Assembly (NCBI GenBank): GCA_030248135.1 | Contig: JASANC010002409.1 | Span: forward strand, 1 to 64,000 | DNA: 64,000 nucleotides | Direction: 5' to 3' | DNA from: Theristus sp. LFF4_11 | Lineage: Eukaryota; Nematoda; Chromadorea; Monhysterida; Xyalidae | Shown: positions 1 through 11,300 of the stretch, one piece after another | Position numbering within the stretch: position 1 is the stretch's first letter | How the letters are laid out: the number at the start of each line of letters is the position of its first letter | The notes under the pieces: model-generated | What the model was told of the DNA's origin: nothing | Database searches by the model: none | Seen by the model: only the letters and a program-made list of their open reading frames with translations | Translations under genes and position numbers: made by a program

Positions 1-500
1 AAAGTGCAAGACAATCAGTGGCTCCGTTCCATCACCGGCACTCACTGGTCTGATCGCGTCACAAATAAAACCGTGCAACGTCGCGCATTCGGGCCGAAGG
101 CGAACACTCAGGGCGACATCACGCAGCTGATTCAGCTGCGACGTCTACGGTGGCTGGGGCATGTGGCGCGCATGAGTCCGAGCCGCATTCCCGCGCGGGC
201 GATCATGGCGTGCGCGGAGCGTGACTGGCGGCGGGCGCGAGGGCGACCGAAGGTGACGTGGCGAGAGATCACAAAAACTGAGACAAAACCGCTCTACACC
301 AACGCGAGAGGGCGCATTCTATATCCGCGTTCGGAGACAGCTGAGAAGCGAGGCGACTACAGCAGTTGGTACCGCACTATTCAGGCGAGCGCGAACGACA
401 GGCAGCGATGGTCGGCAAACATCGAGGCGATCACGTACAAAACCGGAACGGTGGTGAACGGCGTCGAAGCCCGAACAACGGGAGCCGCGCTACGCGGAGC
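1..500 (+). mobile_element. LINE retrotransposon, C-terminal end of the RT ORF (truncated)
   Basis: An open frame runs from the window edge to about position 500. It shows the tail seen after the reverse transcriptase of many non-LTR elements: a motif RWLGHVARM near residue 50, an RGRPKVTW basic motif near residue 80, and a stretch with ANDRQRW. The upstream reverse transcriptase lies outside the window. The frame is cut at about 501, where unrelated repeat sequence joins it. A second copy of the last 60 bases occurs at 60661-60740 and shows how the ORF normally ends (GAATK-like end, stop, then a gtcaagt tail). The clade (CR1/L2 or RTE-like) is inferred from motifs only. Confidence 0.75.
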
Positions 501-501
501 A

Positions 502-3415
502 GGTGTGAGCAGTGAGAAACCTGGGTCGACAACTCTTTTCAAGTCTCTGATGTGGTACACACGGATACAAGTGCATAAGAGTTATATTTTTGCGCCGCAT
601 TTGTTTTGCTGAAAAGCGAAAAAAGCTTTAAAATTATCTTATAATTGTCCTCTCCAGTTTAGTCTGATATCACAGCGAAATTCTGTAAACTCTGTGCAAA
701 AACAAAACAATTAAAAAAAATTAGAGATTGCAATCCCAAAACATTGCTGCATGTAGCATTATCGTTGTGCACGCACCGCTGTGTACACACCAGCACCAGT
801 GACAAAAAGGTATTGTCTTTCGTTATTTTTCACCCTTTTTTACCAAACTCTTGTTGATTGGTGTGGGAGTACGAATTTAGGCTAAATAAACCGTCCGTCC
901 CGTGAACCATTGCCTTTGCCACAGAAGGGGACATTGAATTCACCAATGCCTCTGTGATACACTTTGTCCTGTGCAAACCAGTGTCAGCGATCTAAAGGCT
1001 GATCGTTATTTTAGTGGTTTTAGTGGTCGCTCGCTAAATGCCCGAAATAACACAATGGTGAACGTTTCATTTGTCTACAATGTACGAGTACGAGGGTTGC
1101 CATGTGCAACCGAAACAATAAACAAACGGCGCCAAAATATGGCTCTTTATGTACTTGTATCCGTGTGTACCACATCAGAGACTTGAAAAGAGTTGTCGAG
1201 CCAGGTTTCTCACTGCTCACACCTATTAGCCCATATTCCACCCTTTTTATGCGTCTCCCGCATTTTTAGATAATATTCTGACTTTTACATAAGCCTCGAA
1301 GGTCGGATCAAATTCACAATTCGTTGGGCACACATTCTTCTGAACTTTACATTCGGCAACAACACAGGTTTTTTATTTTTCGTTTCAGACCTATTTTGCC
1401 TATGCTATTTCTACGGAAATTTCGCCCGAAATCGTCACGATTCAGTATGTAGAGTGCTCACGTAATAAAACTAATCCAAAATAAGTGATCAGCGCATTGA
1501 ATTACCCCGGACTACACCAGTTTCTCATTTTTTGTTTTTGAACCGATTTCGCCAATTTTTGCGGCGATTCGCCCGAAATCGTCACGATTCAGTATCTACA
1601 GTTGCGCACATAAGAAAACTAACCCAAAATCCGTGATCAGAGCATTGAATTCCTACGGACTAGACAATTTTTATATTTTTTTTGTTTTTGGACCGATTTC
1701 GCCAATTTCCACGGCCGATTCGCCTGAAATCGTCACGATTCGGTACTTGGAATTGCGCACATAAGAAAACTGACCCAAAAGCCGTGATCGGCGCAATGAA
1801 TTACTTTGGAAAACACCGTTTTCTTGTTTTTCATTTCTGGACCGAGTTCGCCAATTTTCACGGCCGATTCACCCGGACCCGAAATTGTCACGATTCAGTG
1901 TGTAGAGTGCTCACATAAGAAAACTAATCCAAAATACATGATCAGCGCATTGAATTACCCCGGACTACACCAGTTTCTCATTTTTTGTTTTTGAACCAAT
2001 TTCGCCAATTTCGACGGCCGATTCGCCCGAAATCGTCACGATTCAGTAACTAGAGTTGCTCTCATAAGAAAGTAATCCAAAATCCGGATCAGCGCATTAA
2101 ATTACCCCGGCTTACACCAGTTTCTCATTTTTTGTTTTTGAACCGGTTTCGCCAATTTCCACAGCCGATTCGCCCGAAATCGTTACGATTCAGTATCTAG
2201 AGTTGCTCACATAAGAAAACTAACCCAAAATCCCTGATCAGCGCATTGAACTACCCCGGACTACACCAGTTTGTCATTTTTTGTTTTTGGACCGATTTCG
2301 CCAATTTTACGGCCAATTCGCCCGAAATCGTCACGATTCAGTATGTAGAGTGCTCAGATAAGAAAACTAATTCAAAATACGTGATCAGCGCATTGAACTA
2401 CCTCGGACTGCATCACTTTCTCATTTTTTGTTTTGGAACCGATTTCGCCAATTTCCACGGCCGATTCGCCCGAAATCGTCACGATTCGGTAGCTAAAGTT
2501 GCTCACGTAAGAAAACTAACCCAAAATCTGTTATCAGCGCATTGAATTACCCTGGAAAACACAGTTTTCTTGTTTTTCATTTTTGGACAGATTTCGCCAA
2601 TTTCCACGGCCGATTCGCCCGAAATCGTCCCGATTCAGTACCTAGAATTGCTCACATAAGAAAACTAACCCAGAATCCGTGATCAGCGCATTGAATTACC
2701 ATGGAAAACACCGTTTTTTGTTTTTCATTTCTGGACCGATTTCGCCAATTTCCACGGTCGATTCGCCCGAAATCGTCACGACTTTAGTTATTTAACGGTT
2801 ATTCTTTTAATTTTTTCAAAAAATAAAGGTCAAATTCAAACTCTCCGTTGTTGGTTACCCCTGGAAACTTTTTTATTTGTCAAATAACGGTTTGTTTCAC
2901 GCGCAGAAATCGCAAATACACTTCAAAATAAGTATTTTTCGTAATTTTGTACAAGCAAGCTAAATTTTGAGCCTTGGAAAGCATCGCAGAAAAAAAAATG
3001 AATGCGAAATTTGAAAATCCCGAAGATTTTTACCCCAGAAAATGTTTTTATCATAACAGTCAGAATTTTCTTTATATCGCTGAAATTGGGCACACATTTT
3101 ATGACATAGTCAAAAAAAGGTTAGAGAAGAAAGAATAAGTAACAGCATTTTCAGAATCAATGTTATGCGCATACAGCGTGTGTGGAAGATCGCCACGAAA
3201 AAATTTCTCGTGCACACAACATACCTATGGATTATCTACCTGTGTGAAGGAGAAAAAAATTCTCAGCTCCTTTCATGTTCACAATGCGAGGCACAGCAAG
3301 TTTGAAATATTAGCGCGAACGAACAATGGACCATATTATGCCTGCATCCGCTGTCCGCTTCGCTCGCGAATGGGCATGATTCTGCTTTGCCGTGTTTAAA
3401 TGCAACATACCAAAA
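502..3415 (+). mobile_element. Repeat family A, copy 1 (truncated TIR element + 149-bp array + tail)
   Basis: Three parts follow each other. Part one, 502-1270, is a damaged copy of a roughly 1.04-kb element with long inverted ends; the left end is missing and the right end reads cgcatttttagataa. Part two, about 1370-2785, is a tandem array of about nine units of 149 bp, each containing cgattcgcccgaaatcgtca. Part three, about 2790-3415, is a tail also found at 28640-29270. No coding capacity is visible. The open frames here (for example 2246-2545 and 3160-3399) are by-products of the repeat. Confidence 0.8.
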
Positions 3416-3684
3416 CGCAAACCTAAACGGCAAAATCGCAACAGTTTTTTCCAGTGAGTCCCTGGTGGTTGTTTGTTTTGGTTCTAATTTTGATCTAGGA
3501 AAACAAACTCAGTTTTTTGTTTTTGTTTGCTTTTGTTGATTGTTGATTTCAATAACAAGTTTTTTGTTTATTTATTTTTTAAAGCCTTAAACGCTCCATG
3601 AAATTTTCAACATTTTGAAAAACTTTTTGACTTTTATTTGAAAAACGCTTAATGTGAGCTGGTTAATTTTACTATTTTATTCAG

Positions 3685-4553
3685 TTTCAAGTATTATCTG
3701 CTTTGCTGACGACCAACTGGTGCAAATGCGTGATGGTGGTACAAAATCAATGAACGAATTGCAAGTGGGAGACGAGGTGGGAAGAACGTTTGGTTTGATC
3801 ACTAACTGACAAATCAAGCTTTTAACTGATTGATTGCATTGTTAAAGTCATCGAATTTTTTTAGGTTTTGGTTGGATATGCCACAAAACCCGTCTACAGT
3901 CCCGTGGTGACGTGGTACCACCGTAAACTAGGTGGCCTGCATGAATTCATGCAGATCACAACGGAGTCAGGCAAAACACTGAAGATCTCCCCTGAGCACC
4001 TTCTGCCCCGTGTCGCGTGTGAGCAGCAGAACGTGGACGTGCACGCACTCACGGACGCAGCTGAGTTTGCTGGCAAGGCACAGCTGGGAGAGTGTCTGTT
4101 GACAGATGACGGAATCCAAGGAAAACTACTGATGGACAAAATTGTGAAGGTATGTACACAAGAATTATTTGCTTTGCAGATTACAGGCAAATTCAAGACG
4201 ATTTGTTTTTGTTTGCAAACAAGAGTTTTGTTTCTGTACACATTTGTGCTGGACTTTCCCAGCGACTGACTTATCATCGAATTTTTGTTCGATTTGTACA
4301 ATAGATCACCCGAGTGCACTCACGTGGTGCGTATGCGCCCGTGACAGCCGAGGGAAGTCTGTTGGTCAGTGGAGTGCACTCGTCGTGCTACGCAGCCGTT
4401 GAGAGCCACCGTCTGCAGCACCAGATCGCGCAGCAGTACGTGCAGATGCAGCAGATGCTTGGAGAGTTGAGAGTCGAAAACTCAGTAGTTACAGAAGAAG
4501 TTCCGTTTGTGCTAAGGTCATTGTTGTTTGTCAACAGTGTTTTAAGGCAATAA
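3685..4553 (+). CDS. Hedgehog-type Hint domain protein, last three exons
   Basis: Exons 3685-3776, 3865-4149 and 4305-4553 join in phase. The Hint (Hog) domain is the self-splicing/cholesterol-transfer module of hedgehog proteins; in nematode warthog/groundhog-like proteins it is attached to other N-terminal domains. The catalytic Cys stands in CFADDQ right at the start of the first exon, preceded by SSII. Then come GDEVLVGY, YSPVVTWYHR, TLKISPEHLLP with the conserved His, and RGAYAPVTAEG and SSCYAAVE near the end. A Gln-rich helix follows (about QQYVQMQQML). The N-terminal secreted part and the start codon were not found; the sequence upstream of 3685 is transposon. An AATAAA overlaps the TAA stop at 4549-4554. 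Its 3' end faces that of the astacin gene. Confidence 0.82.
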
Positions 4554-5364
4554 ATTAGTTTTGTCGAAACTATCGTAAAGTTTTGCATATAAGGTTCCCT
4601 TATAATTATTTGAAAGCCAAATTTTGTTGAAAAAAAGAAATTTTGAGTGACGACCTTATAAGTATGAGCAGGTGCTAGCTACATACGAAGAACGGGTTAA
4701 AGAATTCATCGTCTTTCAGCAAAAATTCGATGTTTTCTGTTCACATATCTTGACAGGGTGGGATCTTGAGCTAAGACATTACCGTTTCAGCTGTCAGTTC
4801 ACCCTTAAATTTTCTGCTGATTCTCGCGTCCCCCTCCGTTTGTTGACGACGACGTCGTTGTCCTGTTTGTCGCCGTGGTTTTCCGTGGTGCAAAAACATC
4901 CTCTACTTATTCTATTTTTTCTGTGGCATTGTAACCATCATAATAAACGCGAATACGACGTTCCCTCAAGATCGATCTTCTCCAACGACGCCGCTCTGAA
5001 TTTCAAAATAACGTTTCTGCACTTCAATACTTATCTTTTTGCAAAACAATCAGTATTTCAAATGTGTTTGGCTTTCAACGCACTTTGAAAACGTCTCTAA
5101 CGCGGTTACTCTAACTCTCTAACTCTAACCGCAGCAAAAAAAATGAAGCAAAACAAAAAGTCTCATAAACGGGGGTGGAATCCCGCCGTGTGACGATTTT
5201 GACTAAATCACAATTTTGCATCCCGCCGTGTGACAGTCCGCCCAGGGTGGCGGACTTATAACTGGGAGGAACCTCATATGCATGTCTTTATGGTATTTTT
5301 ATGTTTTTATGCGTGTCTTTATGGTATTTTTATGTTATCAGTGACATTTGTGTCAATTTGGTCA
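4554..5364. other. Intergenic between two converging genes
   Basis: No gene is supported. The open frame at 4672-5088 lacks any recognisable domain. A short direct repeat (gtctttatggtatttttatg) lies at about 5284-5333, and a pair of cccgccgtgtgac repeats lies at 5182 and 5222. Confidence 0.5.
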
Positions 5365-8300
5365 TTAGCATGGTACAGCTGACGAAGTACGTCGGTAACG
5401 CAGGTTGAACGTGTTGATTAACCCTGTGCGAGATACCCCGCTGTAGATGACCATCGTATCAGTTGTCGAACTTGTGAATACTCCACCACTAGGCAACGCT
5501 GTTTGGTTGCACAGGCTGAGCACAACCAAATGTATGTATATGTAATGTACATACAACATGGACATGTTAATGACTAAAGGTTAGAATCAATCGCTTACAT
5601 ATGTCTACGTTCTCTACACGCATAATCGGGTAAATTGATACATTGCCCAAATGCAACGTACATGTACATGTATGTACATTGTATGTACATGTATACTCGC
5701 ATTACTCACCGAGCACCGGTGCGTGCCAGATCATCGTCCAGTTTCAGCTCGAGGTAATCATGTTCGCAAACAATCCACGGGAAGAAGCTGAACGTCATTA
5801 TTTCCAGTTCGACCTTTTCCGTTTGAAGGGCCGCCTGTAATTTGCGTATTATTTGTTATAAACAATTACTATCTTTTTACTCAGACTCAATTATTTCTGA
5901 AAGCCCGATGCATGAAACATATCTGCTTGCACTCTTGCAGTACATATTGTACAATATATGCACATTAATTTGGAAGCGACTGAGCTAAAGTACTGTTACT
6001 TTACTGACTGAAAAAGGTGTTGTACAATGTAGCGTGCTGCAAGTTTTTTCTCCAAATTTTAGTTGTTATCTTATATTCAAAATGTCTTGCTCCCAGTCAT
6101 ATAAATTTTGCATACGTGTTCTGCAGAAGGTTTTTTAGAGATAGTTCTCATTCACGGCAAACTTTTTGTTTCTTTTTTCATTTCGCGACGACAGACCTGA
6201 GCACTTGTAGAACACATGGCCTCCCACGTGAGCGGGCCCACAATTCCGTCGTCGATGAGTCCACTACTCAGCTGGAATGCTTTCACAGCTGCCTCTGTGG
6301 CTGTTCCAAACGTGCCAGTATCCGTCACACCTGTGAACACAAGGTAAGTAATAGATGGAATGGATTACCGGAATGTACATGTACAATGTACATACGCAAA
6401 TCAATATTACAAAAGAATATTTGTCCAGACAATATGTTTTTCAAAAAAAAACGGTTATGTTTCTTAGAACACACCAACAGCCCTTTGCACCTCCTTTACA
6501 CATGGGCCAGTGTCTCCCAGTTGAACTGTCGCTGTGCACGCTGTGTTGCATATCTGCAGAGATACAATCTACATGTATGTACAGTATGCCCGTTTTCCTG
6601 GCTTTAGCTAGGTGGCGGAGCTCCTAGTCCTAAACTGGTGAAACATTTTTAAACGGGGGCGGACACTTGCAAAACTTGACCCAATCCGTGTGACGACGCC
6701 GATTTCTTTTCGCTTTTGAAATTTGACTTTCCATCCCACCCACAACAAATCGCGATGAATATTTTACTGATGAAATGAGCGCCCATCTTTGAGAACATGC
6801 GAACAAGGGTTGGTTGAACTTGAACACAGAACCGCAGAGCAGACAGGTCCCCCCCCCCCCAAAAAAAAAACCAAAAAAGTGAAAACTGAAAGTGATCTGT
6901 CCATGGACAGAAAAGAGGGGAATTTTCAATGCAAAATGTCGGCCATGTGGGTATCTCTAAAAACGGACATTTCCCCCAAAACCTTCCCGCACCCGCCCGC
7001 ATCCTGTTCCCTTGGAAGTGGGAACTCGCCAAGGGTCGTCGTCGACGGAATTGAATCAAGTTTTGTAATTGTCTGGTAACTAGAAAAAAATGTTTCACGC
7101 CGTGTGAATGGTGGTATTGTTTGAAACTGGACCTAGCAATGAAGAGGAAAAAGGGCATACATAAACATGTATTCATGCATGTGCTGGCAAAACATACTTT
7201 ATCAGAAGAACGGTCAGAATGGTTTAGTCAATGAGTTTGTACGGCAGAAAGAAACGCTGGGATCCCAGCGACCGACACTGCAACTTTGGAAATTGTTACA
7301 CTTGAGAAAATGGCCGCTGAACGTTCAGCGGATATCAGCGATATCGCTCAAGATTCCGCCGCTGAACGTTCAACGGCCATTTTCTCTAGTGTATATCAGG
7401 TCGCTGAGGTAGTGCAGTCGGTAAGCTAGCCGAAATTTTATTTTTCTGCGGCCATGTCGTACCTTGATAAGATAGTTGCATCGACCGGCACCGGTGGCAG
7501 TGATGGTCTTCCATTGACAAGTGGCCGTCAGATCGATAGCAGCGCCGCATGTGCTTGTAGTTGTAGCTGCTCGTTCACAACACGATCCTCCGAATCCGCC
7601 AGGGCATTTGCACTGAGCGCAATTGTTCGGATCAGCGTAGCCATTGTACTGACAGCCAGACGGACATGTGGACGGTGGTGACGCAGTGGGGCAAACAGCT
7701 GTTGTTTTGCTGTGTATATTTTGCACAGGACAGAGCAATTGCAATGGTAAAAAATAGACTTCACAAAGAAGAACCTACCAGCGCAATAGGCGACATTGAT
7801 AAATCTAGCGTCGTAAAACGACATCGCATCTTGTCCGATTGTGTGCTGATAATTAGCGTCATTAGTTGTGATTACGTAACCGGTCGCATTTGGGTGTTCG
7901 AAGTGCTGCACATGGTTTCAGGTGATATTATCAAAGCGGGCGCATAATGCGGCAACACACCATATAGTTTTGGCCATCATGCGGCAATAGTTTCCACTTC
8001 ATTGTGTAGCAGCTGTTGCCGCATGAGGTATAAGAGGGTCAGTGCAACAAGCAAAAAGTAGCACAAAAAACAACCACGAGAATCGAGAAATTCAAAAAAA
8101 AGAAAGAAAAAGCAGAAAACAAACAACTCAAAAAGGGAGAGAATATTGGCAAACAACAAAACTGTACAGAACACAAGGCAAAAGAACAAGCAAGCAAGGC
8201 CAAAATTTTTTTACTTATTTCCACCATTTTTTGGCCTTGCTTGCTTGTTGTTTTGCCTTGTGTTCTGTAGAGTTTTGTTGTTTACCAATATTCTCTCCCT

Positions 8301-11300
8301 TTTTTGAGTTGTTTGTTTTCTGCTTTTTCTGTCATGTTGTTTTTCGTTCCGTTCTTGTCACAGCTTTGAATTTCTCGATTGCCGTGGTTGTTTTTTGTGC
8401 TGCTTTTTGCTTGGTCTACTTTTGCTGTTTATTTTAGGCCCTGACGATGGTGCACGGGTGGCACCGAAACTGTCGGCAATCATGCGGATGCGCGAGCGAG
8501 CGCCAGCGAGCGGACAGCGCATCACGCATAATATGAGCCGTTATCCCCTCGCGCGCTTTTTTCAAATTTGCTCGCTGCGTCCAGCGAGCATAGTATAAGC
8601 CACAAACTTGGTTCCGTGCACACGAAACGAACACCCAAAGTTGTGCTTGGAGCCGCGAAAAAATTTTTATTCGACTACTTTTCATACGCTGTAGACACGA
8701 AAAACCTATTCTGAAAACAGTGTTACTTCTTTCCCTTTGTCCTTTTTTTTCAGGTATGTAATCAACATGTGTTCGCCCTTTAAATTTTTACCTGCGACAC
8801 TTTCACAGTCGAACAAAAATGTTCCCTGGGGTAATTCCACCCGGAGATTTTGAAAATTGGGTTAATTTTTTACCCCGACCCTGTTTTTGGGTAAAAATTG
8901 GGCATTTTTAATTGTTCGGAGGGTTTTCACCTGGTTTTAAGTGTTCGCCCTTTCAATTTTTAGCTGGGACACTTTCACAGTTGAACAAAAATGTTTCCTA
9001 GGGTAATTTCATCCGTATTTTTTGAAAATTTAGTTAATTTTTTTGCCCGGGCACTTTTTTGAGTCAAAATTGTGCATTCTTTGAAAGTTCGTAGCATTTT
9101 GACTGGGTATCAGTTTTTCACTCTTACAAATTTTGTCTGAGCTGCGAAAAATAGTAGGAAAAAGGTCTAGTCCGTAGTAATTCAATGCGCTGATCACGGA
9201 TTTTGGGCTAGTTTTCTTACGTGAGCAACTCTAGATGCTGAATCGTGACGATTTCGGGCGAATCGGCCGTCGAAATTGGCGAAATCGGTCCAGAAACGAA
9301 AAACAAGAAAACTATGTTTTCCAGGGTAATTCAATGCGCTGATCACGGATTTTGGGTTAGTTTTCTTACGTGAGCAACTCTAGATACTGAATCGTGTCGA
9401 TTTCGGGCGAATCGGCCGTGGAAATCGGCGAAATCGGTCTAGAAATGAAAAACAAGAAAACTATGTTTTCCAATGTAATTCAATCCGCTGATCACGGATT
9501 TTGGGTTAGTTTTCTTATGTGAGCAACTCTAGATACCGAATCGTGACGATTTCGGGCGAATCGGCCGTCGAAATTGGCGAAATCGGTCCAGAAACGAAAA
9601 ACAAGAAAAAGGTGTTTTCCAGGGTAATTCAATGCGCTGATCACGGATTTTCGGTTAGTTTTCTTACGTGAGCAACTCTAGATACTGAATCGTGACGATT
9701 TCGGGCGAATCGGCTGTCGAAATTGGCGAAATCGGTCCAGAAACGAAAAACAAGAAAAGGGTGTTTTCCTTGGTAATTCAATGCGCTGATCACGGATTTT
9801 GGGTTAGTTTTTTATGTAAGCAACTCTAGATGGTGAATCGTGACGATTTCGGGCGAATCGGCCGTGGAAATTGGCGAAATCGGTCCAGAAATGAAAAACA
9901 AAAAAACGGTGTTTTCCTTGGTAATTAAATACACTGATCACAGATTTTGTGTTAGTTTTTTTATGTGAGCAACTCTAAATACCGAATCGTGATGATTTCG
10001 GGCGAATCGGCCGTCGAATTTAGTGAAACCGGTCCAGAAATGAAAAACAAGAAGTCGGTGTTTTCCATGGTAATTCATTGCGCCGATCACGGATTTTGGG
10101 TTAGTTTTCTTATGTGAGCAACTCTAGATACCGAATCGTGACGATTTCGGGCGAATCGGCCGTCGAAATTGGCGAAATCGGTCCAGAAACGAAAAACAAG
10201 AAAAGGATGTTTTCCAGGGTAATTCAATGCGCTGATTACGGATTTTGGGTTAGTTTTCTTACGTGAGCAACTCTAGATACTGAATCGTGACGATTTCGGG
10301 CGAATCGGCCGTGGAAATTGGCGAAATCGGTCCAGAAACGAAAAATAAGAAAAGGATGTTTTCCAGGGTAATTCAATGCGCTGATCACGGATTTTGTGTT
10401 AGTTTTTTTATGTGAGCAACTCTAGATACTGAATCGTGACGATTTCGGGCGAATCGGCCGTGGAAATTGGCGAAATTGGTCCAGAAATGAAAAAAAAAAA
10501 AACGGTGTTTTCCATGGTAATTAAATACACTGATCACGGATTTTGTGATAGTTTTTTCATGTGAGCAACTATAGATACCGAATCGTGACGATTTCGGGCG
10601 AATCGGCCGTGGAATTTAGTGAAACCGGTCCAGAAATGAAAAACAAGAAGTCGGTGTTTTCTATGGTAATTCATTGCGCCGATCACGGCTTTTGGGTCAG
10701 TTTTCTTATGTGAGCAATTTCTAGGTACTGAATCGTGACGATTTTGGGCGAATCGGCCGTAGAAATAGCATAGACGAAATTGGCCTAAAAACGAAAAATG
10801 AAAAACCTGAGTTGTGTGCCCAACGTATTGTGATTTTGGTCCGACCTTCGGGGCTTATGTAAAAGTCAGAATATTATCTAAAAATGCGGGAGACGCATAT
10901 AAAAGGAGGAATATGGCCTTGTGTAAGCAGTGAAAGACTTGGCTCGACAACCTTTTCAAGTCTCTGATGTGGTACACACGGATACAAGTACATAAGAGTC
11001 ATATTTTTGCGCCGTTTATTTTTTATTTAGGTTGCAAGTGGCAACCCTCGTACATTGTAGACAAATGAAACTTTCACATTTGCCTTTTTCTAGCATTTAG
11101 CGACCTCTAAAACCACTAAAATAACGATCAGACTTTAGATCGCTGACACTGGTTTGCACAAAGTGTATCGCAGAGGCATTGGGAACGCAAGGTCTCCTTC
11201 TGTGGCAATGACTCACCGGTTTATCCTGTCACAAGAGTTTGGTAAAAAGGGTGAAAATCAACGGAAGACAACACTTTTTGCACTGGTGCTGCTGTATGCA

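Noticed and set aside
1370..2785. CRISPR-like regular repeats
   Set aside because: The whole 149-bp unit is repeated with no unique spacers, and the genome is eukaryotic; it is a satellite array.
4672..5088. 138-residue frame after the Hint exons as a further exon
   Set aside because: The Hint frame stops at 4553 with an AATAAA beside it, and this frame has no domain or good acceptor.
6649..7176. 175-residue open frame on the minus strand
   Set aside because: Runs through homopolymers and a probable MITE inside an intron of the astacin gene; no similarity recognised.
8042..8437. Lys-rich 131-residue open frame
   Set aside because: Lies wholly in the foldback hairpin; the two halves are inverted copies of each other.
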